Assembly (NCBI GenBank): GCA_031399025.1
Contig: JANNOJ010000037.1
Coordinates: 1-64,000, forward strand
DNA: 64,000 nt
From: CBDBZL01 sp031399025
GTDB taxonomy: Bacteria; Pseudomonadota; Alphaproteobacteria; Sphingomonadales; Sphingomonadaceae
Direction of reading: 5' to 3'
The notes beneath the pieces were generated by a model, which was given only the letters and a program-made list of their open reading frames with translations, had not been told where the DNA came from and made no database searches. Positions within the stretch are counted from its first letter, which is position 1, and each line of letters opens with the position of its first letter. The position numbers were made by a program, and so were the translations under genes. Below are positions 34,385-45,561 of the stretch, in pieces.

Positions 34385-35110
34385 CTAGGAATTGCGCGCC
34401 GCCGCGATCGCCTGGCCGATCCGCTCCGCGCCGACCGCGCCGGTGAGCGCTTCATCGCCCACGATCCAGCTCGGCGTGCCGGTGAGCCCAAGCGCCTGGG
34501 CGAGCTGGGCATTGCCCTGCAGCTGGGCATCGAACTGCCCGAGCGCGATCGCCGCGCGCGCCCGATCGAGATCGACCCCAGCCTGGCGCGCGGCGGCCGC
34601 GATGGTCTCGGCGGTGGGGCGGCCGGCGGCGAACATCGCGGCGTGGAACGCAGCGTAGCGGCCCTGCTGCGCGGCGGCGAGCGCCATCCGCGCGGCGTCG
34701 GCGCTCTCGGGCGTGAGGATCGGATATTCGCGCACCACCACCCTGAGATCGGGGTTGGCGGCGATGAGCCGCTGCACGTCGGGTAGGCTGGAGCGACAGA
34801 AGCCGCAGGCGTAGTCGCTGAATTCCACCAGCGTGATCGTGCCCTGCGGATTGCCGAGCACTGCGCCGGGATACGGGGTTTCGTACTCGCCCCGCAGCGG
34901 CGCCAGGCGCGCGCGTAGCTCGCGCTGCTGCAGCACTGCCATCGCCTCGGGCAGCACCTCGGGGTGGGTCAGCAGATATTCGCGGATCCCGGCCGCTCCC
35001 GCCTGGCCGGCGCGGTGCCCGCCGAGCCCGGACCAGGCGAACAGCGCGGCGCCGACAAAGCCGGCGACAAGCGCGAGCGCCGCCGTGATGACCGGACGCC
35101 CTGCCGCCAT
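34385..35110 (-). CDS. DsbA-family thiol:disulfide oxidoreductase
   Basis: This 241-residue protein has an N-terminal membrane anchor or signal (about 9-28) and a thioredoxin/DsbA fold with CGFC active site (C102, C105) in FSDYACGFCRSS. The cis-proline is in LTGTPSWIVG. The short N-terminal helical segment before the fold resembles ScsC/BdbD-like oxidoreductases. It should act in the periplasm. It starts 3 bases after the M48 peptidase stop codon, so the pair is an operon concerned with envelope protein folding and quality control. Confidence 0.92.
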   Translation of the reverse strand: MAAGRPVITAALALVAGFVGAALFAWSGLGGHRAGQAGAAGIREYLLTHPEVLPEAMAVLQQRELRARLAPLRGEYETPYPGAVLGNPQGTITLVEFSDYACGFCRSSLPDVQRLIAANPDLRVVVREYPILTPESADAARMALAAAQQGRYAAFHAAMFAAGRPTAETIAAAARQAGVDLDRARAAIALGQFDAQLQGNAQLAQALGLTGTPSWIVGDEALTGAVGAERIGQAIAAARNS

Positions 35111-35113
35111 GCC

Positions 35114-36511
35114 TCAGTTCTGCCGCTGCTCGTCGTCGCGCTCGATCAGGGCGCGCGCCTGCAGGGCAACGTCCTGGGCGCGGATCCAGTCCGGCGTACC
35201 GGGGGGCAGGGCATGTTCGGCGGCGGTGGCGCTGGCCAGAGCGGCGCGCGGATTGCCGCTCATCACCTGCTGTTCGGCGCTGGCGAGCTGCGCGCGCGGG
35301 ATATCGCCCTGCGAGCCGTAGACCACCCCCAGCTGGTACCAGGCGAAGGGATTGTCGCGATCGCGCGCCACCGCCGCGCGCAGCACGTGCTCGGCCTCGT
35401 CCAAGTGCGCCTCGTCCTCGGTGGCGATCAGCGCGTGCCCGAACAAACTGGCGATCAGCGGGTCGTTGCCGGTCAACCGAACCGCGCGGCGCAGCGGCTC
35501 GATCGCCTCGTCGGGCCGACCCGATTCGAGCAGCACCTGGCCGGCGAGCTCGAGGAAATAGGGGTTGTTCGGGTCCTGCGCGATCAACGCCTCGGTCTCC
35601 GCTAGCGCCTCCTCGATCCGCGCCTGTTTGTGAAACGCATAGGCGCGGGCGTAGCGCGCGGCGACGCTGGTCATGTGCTGGGGATAGGCCTGCAGCGTGC
35701 GCGCCGGCTCGGCAAGATAGCCGTAAAGCTTGGCCTTCACCTGCTCGAAGCGGGCCTGTTCGCCGGCGTCGGGGGCGCGGTCCCAGGCGGGGTCGAGCTG
35801 ATAGACCTCGGTCAACCGCGCGATGCGCGTGCCCGAGAGGGGGTGCGTGCGGGCGAACTCGGCTTCCTCGGTCTGCTGGTAGCCGTAGCGAAACTCCAGG
35901 TTCTGCAGCTTGCGGAAGAACTCCAGGCTGCCCTTGCCGGTCATCCCCGCTTTGGAGAGGTATTCGGCGCCGGCCGCGTCGGCGCTGGCCTCCTGCGTGC
36001 GCGTGAAGGAGAGATAGGAGCCCATCGCCGCCTGCTGACCGAGCGCCATCGCCCCCATTGCCGCATCGCCCGCGCCGGCGAGTGCTGCAGCGACCCCGGC
36101 GAGCATCGAGAGCAGCTGGATCTTGCCTGCCTTACCCGCGCCCTCGGACATGCGGTTGACATGGCCGCCGGTGATGTGGCCGAGCTCGTGGGCGAGCACG
36201 CCCTGCACCTCGTTGGCGGTATCGGCGGCGTTGATCAGCCCGGAATGGATGTAGACCCGCTGCCCGCCGGCCACGAAGGCGTTGATGGACGGGTCGTTGA
36301 TGAGGATCACCTCGACCTGCCCGCGGCCCAGGCCCGCCGCCTCGGCGAGCGGATCCATCAGGTCCTGCAGCAGCTGCTCGGTCTCGGCATCGCGCAGGAT
36401 GCTCTGCGCGGTCGCGGGGCGGGCGACGAGCATCGTCAGCGCGAGGACGGCGAGCACGCTCGCAATGAGGCGGCCGATCGGGCCGGTCCGGAGGCGGCAT
36501 AGGCGGGTCAT
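35114..36511 (-). CDS. Periplasmic M48 metallopeptidase with TPR repeats (BepA-like)
   Basis: This 465-residue protein has a signal peptide (1-35, ending RPATAQ). The M48 zinc motif is HELGH (H108, E109, H112) in GVLAHELGHITGGH, and a downstream glutamate region is EASADAAGAEYL. The C-terminal third is tetratricopeptide-like (YFLELAGQVLLESGRPDEAI and following repeats). This matches the BepA/YfgC family, which degrades or helps fold stalled outer-membrane proteins such as LptD. The adjacent dsbA-type gene supports this role. Confidence 0.92.
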   Translation of the reverse strand: MTRLCRLRTGPIGRLIASVLAVLALTMLVARPATAQSILRDAETEQLLQDLMDPLAEAAGLGRGQVEVILINDPSINAFVAGGQRVYIHSGLINAADTANEVQGVLAHELGHITGGHVNRMSEGAGKAGKIQLLSMLAGVAAALAGAGDAAMGAMALGQQAAMGSYLSFTRTQEASADAAGAEYLSKAGMTGKGSLEFFRKLQNLEFRYGYQQTEEAEFARTHPLSGTRIARLTEVYQLDPAWDRAPDAGEQARFEQVKAKLYGYLAEPARTLQAYPQHMTSVAARYARAYAFHKQARIEEALAETEALIAQDPNNPYFLELAGQVLLESGRPDEAIEPLRRAVRLTGNDPLIASLFGHALIATEDEAHLDEAEHVLRAAVARDRDNPFAWYQLGVVYGSQGDIPRAQLASAEQQVMSGNPRAALASATAAEHALPPGTPDWIRAQDVALQARALIERDDEQRQN

Positions 36512-36649
36512 GCGTGCCCATGGCTAACGCATCGGCGGCTGAACGCAATCTGAAGCCCGCTTTCCTCGTCGGTCGCACGGCGGGCTTGGTGCGGGCGGAT
36601 ACCTCGCTGCGGCCGGGGATCTGCCCCGGCGCAACTTCGTTCGCGCAGC

Positions 36650-37780
36650 TCAGCCCGCCGGCGGCGTCTGGTCTACCTTCTCCACCACCCTGATGATCTG
36701 CTCGGTCTCGCCCCCGGGCGTGAAGCCGAGCGCGTGGAGGAACTGCTCGCCCACCGCGAAGCTGTCGCCCAGCCACAGGGCGACGCCGGCGGCGCGGATC
36801 GAAGCGATCGCCGCTTCCTCGGCGGCGGTGAGCGCCTCGCCGGCCACGGTGCGCAGGAACACCGCGGCGATGCGGCCCGGATAGGTGCGCACCGCCTCGG
36901 CAAAGGCGGGCACGTCGCCCTGCGTGTCGTCGCCGATGAGGGCAAAGCGCAGTTCGGGATAGAGGCCCAGGATGGCCTTGATGGCCTCGCGCTTGTGGGT
37001 CCCGTGGCTGGCCGATCCGAAGGTGGCGCGGTTCAGGCCCCAGTCGCGCAGCAAGAGCGGCCCGAGCGGCAGGCCCTTCGCGCGCTGGAACGCGACCAGG
37101 TAGGCAAACAGGTTCCACGGGGAGGACGAGACGTAGAAGAACGGACGGTGCGTCGCCGTGATGCTCTTTTCGGACCTGCGTTCGCCCGTTTGCTGGTCAG
37201 CGGCAAGAACCTCGCCGCCTCCCAGCGCCCCATAGAACGGGGCGGCGCCGGGGACGATCTCCCGCTCGGTAGGCATCTGGGCGAGCACGCGGCGCCAATT
37301 GCGCGCGAAGTTGCGCCAGCCGCCGGTGATGCCGGTCTCGATGATCACGTCGTCGATGTCGGAGATCACTGCCAGCCGGCTGTCGAGCCCCGGCGCCAGG
37401 ATATGGGCGGTGGCCCCGGCCTGGCCGCCGTCCGCACCGATCCAGGTAAGCTCGGCCGCCTCCCACGCCGGGTGCCGGGGCAGGTCCCAGGCCGGTTCGA
37501 GTGGGCAATCGAACCGGACGAAGCCTTCGGCATCGCTCGCCGCCTCGGCCGCCAGCAGGGTTTCGCCCGGGCCATCGACCCGCAAGACGACCCTGAGACC
37601 GGCAACTTCGCGCGAGGCAAACTGGCCCAGCATGGTGCCAATCGCGCGCAAGCGGTTGGCGCCCGGCTCGAAGTGGCGGGCCGATTGCCGCAGCGCGCGC
37701 GCGGTCAGCTGCAGGCGGTGGCGGCTGCGAAAACCGAAATAAGGCTGCACGTGAACCGGAGCTGGGTGAAGCAGAGCCAT
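36650..37780 (-). CDS. App1-family (DUF2183) phosphatase-like protein
   Basis: This 376-residue protein has a C-terminal DUF2183 domain with the HAD-like motif SDIDDVIIETG (D141, D143). The usual threonine is replaced (DIDDV rather than DIDDT). Later motifs are FFYVSSSPWNLF and FALIGDDTQGDVPAF. App1 from yeast is a phosphatidate phosphatase; bacterial members are assumed lipid phosphatases. The N-terminal ~130 residues form a beta-rich extension. The start at 37780 (MALLHPAPVHVQPYFGF) looks like the family N terminus. Confidence 0.87.
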   Translation of the reverse strand: MALLHPAPVHVQPYFGFRSRHRLQLTARALRQSARHFEPGANRLRAIGTMLGQFASREVAGLRVVLRVDGPGETLLAAEAASDAEGFVRFDCPLEPAWDLPRHPAWEAAELTWIGADGGQAGATAHILAPGLDSRLAVISDIDDVIIETGITGGWRNFARNWRRVLAQMPTEREIVPGAAPFYGALGGGEVLAADQQTGERRSEKSITATHRPFFYVSSSPWNLFAYLVAFQRAKGLPLGPLLLRDWGLNRATFGSASHGTHKREAIKAILGLYPELRFALIGDDTQGDVPAFAEAVRTYPGRIAAVFLRTVAGEALTAAEEAAIASIRAAGVALWLGDSFAVGEQFLHALGFTPGGETEQIIRVVEKVDQTPPAG

Positions 37781-38645
37781 GGCGGGTGCGGCTAGCGCCC
37801 CCCACGTCGGAGGGACAGAGGTTTCGCGGCGGCGGGTTGTGTGCGGCTCGGGTGGAGGCACTGGGCCAGCAGGGTTCGCGCAGTAAGGCAGATCAGAACC
37901 GCCTCACCGCGCCACCGCCTCACCGCGCCGCCGGCAGCGTGCTCGCTTGGCCATGCCATGCTTGGTCGAACAGGGGGCGCGGTAGTCGTCCCGCCGATGG
38001 CTGTCGTCGCGGCGTGAGGCAAATGGGGCCTTGATGCGGGCCGCGGCGGCGCCCGGCTCGCCGGTTCGATCGTTGCGAGTACGCCAGGGCCAGTGCGGCG
38101 GCGGGTCTGTCGATCGGCCAAGCGGGTGGTCGGCCGACACCCAGTGCGTGTCGGGAGAGCGGGTCCATCCGGAGGGCCGCAAGCAAGCTCGCCGCACATG
38201 CCGTCTACTTTGCGGGCTTTGCATCACATCGGCGCCCGGCGCTTCGCCCAGCTCCGGGAGTTTTGCGCCCGTCGGGGGCGGCGGGCGATGGGTTCGCAGC
38301 AATCGTCCCGGCGCGTGTAGCGCCATTCCCCGCCCGCAGTGTGAACCGGGTTCTCCTGACCGGCATCGTAGCGGGGACCACCTGAGCATTCGCCATGCGC
38401 TTGCCCCCGCTTCTGTCGGAAAACCATTCAAGCCAACGCCTTCAGGTCCCCGCAGACTGCTGCACTGGAGCTGTCTGCCGCCGGGCAAGCCACCGGCACC
38501 CGCCAGCTGAGCGCGACCTTGCCCGCGGGAGTGCTGATCAGGTGAGCCGTCGGCCGGTTCTGCGATCCTCTATCCGGCCTGATCCGAGCGAACTACGCGC
38601 ACAAGCGCGCGTGGCCGCGCCGGCCAATGCCGCCGCGCGCGCCGG
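37781..38645. other. Long gene-poor interval
   Basis: These 865 bases lack a supportable gene. Both strands contain long arginine- and proline-rich readings typical of high-GC non-coding DNA, and no domain, transposase or RNA was recognised. The size suggests a lost gene. Confidence 0.4.
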
Positions 38646-39740
38646 TCAATTCGGCAGGCGGCCGGCGGCTCGCTCGTAGAGCCTGCTGCCGCGCTTCACC
38701 TCGCCCAACACAACGGGCGCGCCGGCGGGTGTGCAGGCGACCGCGACCAGCGCGAATTCTGCGTCAGAAGCGTCGATTTCTGCCAGGTCCAGCGGTGCAA
38801 GCGCGGGCAGCATGCGCGTTCGCGCTTTCATCGGATCCTTGGTCTTGGATCCGGTTGGAAGCTGTGCAAGTGCCTGGGCGGCAGCATCGGGTGCGGGGCC
38901 TTCAGCGGGCTCGGCCTGGGCGTCATCGGCTGCATCGTGGATCGCCTGGCCGAGTTCGGCCAACAGGTCCTCGATCATGGCGCAATCGGCCTCCTCCTTC
39001 CAATTGATGACGCCGAATACGAAGTCGATCGTGCCGCCGCCACGCGAGAACGGCAGCAGGATCCCGCGATAGAGGATGGTCTTGGCCCGCTGATTGACGA
39101 ATTCCGCTTCGAACCCGATGGGCTCCGGGCTGACGAGAGCCTTCAGATAGTGTCTGGCGATGCGTACCAGCAGCGAGCGCTCGGGCATGCACGAGACGCA
39201 CGACACGCTATCGCCCTGGACGCCGCATTCGGCGGCAAGGCTATCGCCCAGGAAGGCGATCCTCGGGTCGTGCGGACTGCAGGTCACATCGAGTAGCACG
39301 CCGAACGGCGCGAGAGCGGGATGGTCGCCGGGCCTCAGATCGGCGATCGCCGGTAACCGATGGGCGCCGAGCAGGGCAATCCATAGCTCGTAGGCGCGCA
39401 CCTGCATGCGCCGCTCGTGCGGGCCGACGTGCTCGGGCGGCAGTTCGCCCTCGCATTCGCCGCGATCGAGCGCAGCCGCGGCCGGCGCCTGTACGGCAGG
39501 TGCGGCGATTCGCCCGGCGGCCGCAGCCGGCCGCTGTCCCAAGGTATCGATTCGCAAGGCCAGCTCCCGCAACGGCCAGATCACTTTGCCGTATTGCGGT
39601 AAATTGATCGTTAAGTCCGCCGAACGATCTCGTTTGCCGCCGCCCAGCGCCACTGCTGGCACCCATGTCCTGATCCGCAACCGGGCTGGCGCCTGGTGCG
39701 GTGGCGCATTGCTTGCACTTTGTCCCCAGCGCCATCGCAT
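38646..39740 (-). CDS. PAS-like domain protein of unknown function
   Basis: The product is about 364 residues, depending on the start. The middle (YELWIALLGAHRLPAIADLR, FGVLLDVTCSPHDPRIAFLG, LYRGILLPFSRGGGTIDFVFGVINWKE) fits the PAS_5-like sensor domain found in many Alphaproteobacteria. The C terminus has Ala-rich linkers and a second small beta domain. No output domain, signal peptide or membrane helix is seen. The N-terminal ~60 residues are poorly supported; conserved-looking sequence begins near TINLPQYGKVIWPLRELA. Nearby genes give no clear partner, though a GAF protein is divergent from it. Confidence 0.65.
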   Translation of the reverse strand: MRWRWGQSASNAPPHQAPARLRIRTWVPAVALGGGKRDRSADLTINLPQYGKVIWPLRELALRIDTLGQRPAAAAGRIAAPAVQAPAAAALDRGECEGELPPEHVGPHERRMQVRAYELWIALLGAHRLPAIADLRPGDHPALAPFGVLLDVTCSPHDPRIAFLGDSLAAECGVQGDSVSCVSCMPERSLLVRIARHYLKALVSPEPIGFEAEFVNQRAKTILYRGILLPFSRGGGTIDFVFGVINWKEEADCAMIEDLLAELGQAIHDAADDAQAEPAEGPAPDAAAQALAQLPTGSKTKDPMKARTRMLPALAPLDLAEIDASDAEFALVAVACTPAGAPVVLGEVKRGSRLYERAAGRLPN

Positions 39741-39991
39741 CGGCCTCCGCCGACGCGGCGCACGGGCTATCCGGATCGCACAATCGCGAATGGATGTCGG
39801 ACACGAAGGCCATATTGCCCGCTGCGCTTCCAAACGGGCGCGCTGCTCAAAAAAAGTGAGCCGCAGCGTGACAGGGGTCCCATGGCACGCGTTAGCAACT
39901 CGAGGTCAAGCGGGCGCTAAAGCCTTGCCGCGACTAGGTAACCCTACCGATTCTCGCGGGCAGGGAAATGCGCTAGCCATACCGCCGGACG

Positions 39992-40534
39992 ATGCGTGGG
40001 AGTGGTTGGTTGCAATACGATCCCAAGTTCAGGCCCACTTTCAGGCCCGATGCCGCGCCGGCGCCGGTGACTGGGGGTGAGGGGACATTGGCCGGATTGG
40101 CCGAGTTGGTGCGGGCCCACCTGGGCTGCGAGATGGTGGTGATCTGCCTGGCCGCGCCCTTCGCCGACCTACTGGCGGCGGATGGGCTCGCGAATGGGGC
40201 CGGTGGGGCGGGGTTAGCGGGATCGGCGGAACCCATCGGCGCCGTCGCCCGGGATCGGGCACTGCCGCGGGCGCAAGCGGCACTTGCCGATCCGGCGCGG
40301 CTGACCCATCCGGTCGGGGCGGTCGACCGGGGCTTTGCCTTCTATGCCGGTCTGCCGCTCCGCCTCGCCTCGGGCCAGGGGCTCGGCACGCTCGCCGCGC
40401 TCGATCGCACACCGCGCAAGCTCCTCGCGAACGAACTGGCAACATTGCGGATGCTGGCGGGGATCATCGTGCAGCTGGCCGAATTGCGGCTGGCAGTCGC
40501 CGGTGGTGGTGTGGCTGGCGAAGCAGGCGCCTAG
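39992..40534 (+). CDS. GAF domain-containing protein
   Basis: This 180-residue protein consists essentially of one GAF domain: LAELVRAHLGCEMVVICL, then RGFAFYAGLPLRLASGQGLGTLAALDRTPR, then a final helix LATLRMLAGIIVQLAELR. It has no output domain. Such proteins bind small molecules or support a signalling partner, which could be the divergent PAS protein. The 3' end overlaps the next gene (opposite strand) by 4 bases. Confidence 0.75.
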   Translation: MRGSGWLQYDPKFRPTFRPDAAPAPVTGGEGTLAGLAELVRAHLGCEMVVICLAAPFADLLAADGLANGAGGAGLAGSAEPIGAVARDRALPRAQAALADPARLTHPVGAVDRGFAFYAGLPLRLASGQGLGTLAALDRTPRKLLANELATLRMLAGIIVQLAELRLAVAGGGVAGEAGA

Positions 40535-40812
40535 GCCGCGCCGCCGCTCCGCCAGAGCTGGCCGCGCCGGGTGAGCGCGGCGTCGATCAGCTGCGGAACC
40601 GGGCCGGCGCCGATCAGCAGCGCCTCGTACATGATCAACCCGTCCTCCTGGAGCCGCGCCGCGGCCTCGACGAACACCCGGTCGGGCACCCGCTCGGGCA
40701 GCGTCTGGGGGGTGACCGTGAGCGGAAAGGGCCATTCGCGGCGCAATTGCTCGACGATCGCGCGCCGGGTGCTGTCGAGCGCGTCGGGATGCGACCTGAG
40801 GTTCTCGTCCAT
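40531..40812 (-). CDS. Small hypothetical protein, 93 residues
   Basis: The function is not recognised. MDENLRSHPDALDSTRRAIV begins an alpha-helical, soluble protein with a central PFPLTVTPQTLPERVPDRVF segment and a final QLIDAALTRRGQLW. The start at 40812 gives a sensible N terminus. It is convergent with the GAF gene, overlapping by 4 bases. Confidence 0.6.
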   Translation of the reverse strand: MDENLRSHPDALDSTRRAIVEQLRREWPFPLTVTPQTLPERVPDRVFVEAAARLQEDGLIMYEALLIGAGPVPQLIDAALTRRGQLWRSGGAA

Positions 40813-41125
40813 GCGCGGCCCGCCTCCCGCGGGGTGATGCCAGCTTGCCTGAAGACCGCGTTGTAACCGCGCGAGGGTGAAAAGGCACGCCTTCCAGCTG
40901 GGTTTCGGCGGGCTGTGCCAGCAAGGAACGGAAGACGCCCGGATTGGGCATGCTAGTATTCGCAAGGTTCAGCCAAAGAGCGGTAACGAGCCAGCAGTCC
41001 TATGTGATCGCCTGTATTTGATCGGCCAAGATCGGTTTGGTAGGTAGCTGAGGTTGTGCTATCACAATCCTGCCCGGGGGCCAAGATAATCACCGATAAT
41101 CAACTCTTTGATAACGGAGGCTGTT
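40813..41125. other. Promoter region with GATAATCA direct repeats
   Basis: This 313-base region lies between divergent genes. The distal part is AT-richer than the surroundings. GATAATCA occurs twice, at 41085-41092 and 41095-41102, exactly 10 bases apart, and a related GATAAC follows at 41110. These could be part of a promoter or operator for the lipoprotein gene. GGAGG at 41116-41120 is that gene's ribosome site. Confidence 0.4.
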
Positions 41126-42541
41126 ATGCCGTCCTTGGCGCCGCTTGGCCGATCGGCGAAAGCTGTGGTTTGTTGCATCGTAGTTTGCATGCCGTTCCTT
41201 GCCGGTGGTTGTGCCTATCGGCCGCAGGTTACGCGAATGGCGGTCGACTACAACGAGTTCGTCGCCCAGACCACGAACCAGCAGACTGTTCTCAACATCC
41301 TGCGTGCCAGAGAACGCGAGCCAATGCATTTCACGAGCTTCTCGGAGGTGTTCGGCACCCTCAGTAGCACGGGAAGCGCTGCTCTGGGCGCCAGCTTCCC
41401 GGGCGATGGACGGACCATCGAGGCGACCAGCGGCACCGAGGTGACCACGAACGGGGCCGGAACGCTCACCGAGACGGTCACAACTGCCGCGCGCACGCTT
41501 GGCGACAGCCTGGCGGACACCTCGTTTTCGCCCAGCCTGGGCGTCGAGGTAAGTTCGGGCACCGACTTTCGGATCGCCGCCAACGCCACCGACGATTTCT
41601 ACCGCGGGATCCTGAGCCCGGTGTCCCCGGGTACGGTGATCCACTTCCTGCGCCAGGGGTATCCGGCCGACCTGTTGAGTCACCTGCTCGTCAGCCGCCT
41701 GGAGTTCTGGGTCAAACCCGAGCAAGGCGGCGACGAGGCGCAGCTGGTCTACCTCGCCACCCTGGACAATGATCCGGATAACCATGCCAAGGCCGCCGCC
41801 TTCGCCGCTGCCGTGCGCTGCCGCCCGCTCGATTACGGGGTCGAACGCAGCGTTGCGCGCAGGCTGCCCGTCTCCGACCTGTCCAAGATTCCCGAACTCC
41901 CCGAGGATCGCCTGCACCGCATTGAGCCCATACCGAATACCGCGTCAGCTTACGCGATTGAAATTCCCGAGGAGACCAGCTTCAGCCTGCAGCTGGCCGA
42001 GCGGGTGGAGGGCCAATGCGGGCTGCTCGATACATTGCTGAATGAGGCAGCAACCGCGCGGCGAGTCCCATTGGCGCTGACCTCGGGCGCAGTCGCGTCA
42101 GCTGCGGCCCTGGGCAGCGACTCCGCCGCTATCGACGGCAGCGATCTGCTCGCCGAAGACCCGCAAACCTCGCCGAGCCCTGGACTCGTCCGCTTTTCGG
42201 GGGAAAGCCTGGTCGTGGACGTAACGCTGCGCTCGGTGCACGGCATGCTCTATTATCTGGGCGAGTACGTCCGCGGCGAAAACGGTCCCCTGCTCGACGG
42301 AGATTGTTCCCAATGCCTGCCGATCCTTCGCGTAGTGCCGGCGAACGAGGTGCCACGCGACCAGCGCTTCGTCAGCGTCGTCTATCGCGGCGCGCGCTAC
42401 AGCGTGCCCTTATCGGGCGCCGCGATGCGCCCCGAGGCGGGCCGCAGTTCGCAGACCATCGACATCGTCCAACAGTTCCTCAACCTCAACCGGAAAGCGA
42501 GCGACCTGCCTTCCACGCCGCTGGTGCGGGTGGCCAACTGA
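41126..42541 (+). CDS. Large lipoprotein of unknown function
   Basis: This 471-residue protein has a lipoprotein signal, FLAGGC with acylated C29. The mature start AYRPQVTRMAVDYNEFVAQ leads into a conserved-looking block (TTNQQTVLNILRAREREPMHFTSFSEVFG) that I recognise as a recurring proteobacterial pattern without known function. A Ser/Thr-rich region follows (about 75-140), then beta-rich sequence. GGAGG is 5 bases before the ATG. It is transcribed alone. Position 30 is alanine, so outer-membrane sorting is expected. Confidence 0.75.
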   Translation: MPSLAPLGRSAKAVVCCIVVCMPFLAGGCAYRPQVTRMAVDYNEFVAQTTNQQTVLNILRAREREPMHFTSFSEVFGTLSSTGSAALGASFPGDGRTIEATSGTEVTTNGAGTLTETVTTAARTLGDSLADTSFSPSLGVEVSSGTDFRIAANATDDFYRGILSPVSPGTVIHFLRQGYPADLLSHLLVSRLEFWVKPEQGGDEAQLVYLATLDNDPDNHAKAAAFAAAVRCRPLDYGVERSVARRLPVSDLSKIPELPEDRLHRIEPIPNTASAYAIEIPEETSFSLQLAERVEGQCGLLDTLLNEAATARRVPLALTSGAVASAAALGSDSAAIDGSDLLAEDPQTSPSPGLVRFSGESLVVDVTLRSVHGMLYYLGEYVRGENGPLLDGDCSQCLPILRVVPANEVPRDQRFVSVVYRGARYSVPLSGAAMRPEAGRSSQTIDIVQQFLNLNRKASDLPSTPLVRVAN

Positions 42542-42637
42542 GGCAAGCGCGCGCCGGTCCGGCGGGCTGAAAGACCAGAGGGACGCGCCAAGCCAGCTGC
42601 TTGCGCGGCCCCCTTTCATCATTGATGGCGTGCTCGA

Positions 42638-45007
<2,370 letters not shown>

Positions 45008-45129
45008 GCGTTTGTCCTTCGGACCCGCGGGCCAGATTGCCCGGGCGGGGTTTGCTGCCGGGGAAATGCCGTCCCGGTCCGGTGTGGGGCCTGGTCCAGC
45101 CCCAAGGCCCCTCGCCGGATTGCGAAGGA

Positions 45130-45225
45130 TACCCGATCTTGGTCCGCAGCCCGGACCTGGTCCGGGCGTTGGGCCGACTTGGTCGTACCTGGTGGCACGG
45201 GATACCGGATCAAGTCCGGCATAGC
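45130..45225. repeat. Palindromic repeats between rpsO and pnp
   Basis: CCCGGAC-CTG-GTCCGGG (45150-45166) is a near-perfect 17-base dyad. CCGGATCAAGTCCGG (45205-45219) is a related one, and a decayed relative lies near 45131-45145. They resemble a dispersed CCGGACTTGATCCGG-type repeat family of sphingomonads. Transcribed into the rpsO-pnp message, they would form hairpins that could affect pnp expression. Confidence 0.6.
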
Positions 45226-45233
45226 GGAATGCG

Positions 45234-45256
45234 AAACGGCCCGCCGAAGCGGGCCG
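45234..45256 (-). terminator. Terminator-like hairpin after rpsO
   Basis: On the minus strand an 8-bp perfect stem CGGCCCGC/GCGGGCCG encloses a TTCG tetraloop and is followed by a short TTT. It lies 10 bases after the rpsO stop codon and may attenuate, rather than block, transcription into pnp. Confidence 0.7.
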
Positions 45257-45266
45257 GGGCATCGGG

Positions 45267-45536
45267 TTACTTGCGCAGGCCCAGCTTCTGGATCAGCGCG
45301 TTGTAGCGGGCGAGATCCTCGCTCTTGAGATAGGCCAGCAGGCTGCGGCGCTTGTTGACCATCTTGAGCAGGCCGCGGCGCGAATGGTTGTCCTTCCTGT
45401 GGTCCTTGAAGTGCTCGGTGAGGTTGCGGATGCGCTCGGTGAGGATCGCGACCTGCACTTCGGGAGACCCGGTATCGCCGTTCGACACGGCGTTGGCCTG
45501 GATGATTTCCTGCTTCCTGACGGCGGTGACCGACAT
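45267..45536 (-). CDS. rpsO: 30S ribosomal protein S15
   Basis: This 89-residue protein has the standard S15 sequence (TGSPEVQVAILTERIRNLTEHF, LVNKRRSLLAYLK). It binds 16S rRNA in the platform early in assembly. It lies between truB and pnp, the conserved order, and ends 10 bases before a hairpin terminator. Confidence 0.98.
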   Translation of the reverse strand: MSVTAVRKQEIIQANAVSNGDTGSPEVQVAILTERIRNLTEHFKDHRKDNHSRRGLLKMVNKRRSLLAYLKSEDLARYNALIQKLGLRK

Positions 45537-45561
45537 TCATGTACCTTTCGCAGCATCTGGT

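Noticed and set aside
37862..38645. Several long open readings on both strands
   Set aside because: They are arginine/proline-rich, overlap each other, lack ribosome sites and show no known domain; this is typical of high-GC spacer DNA.
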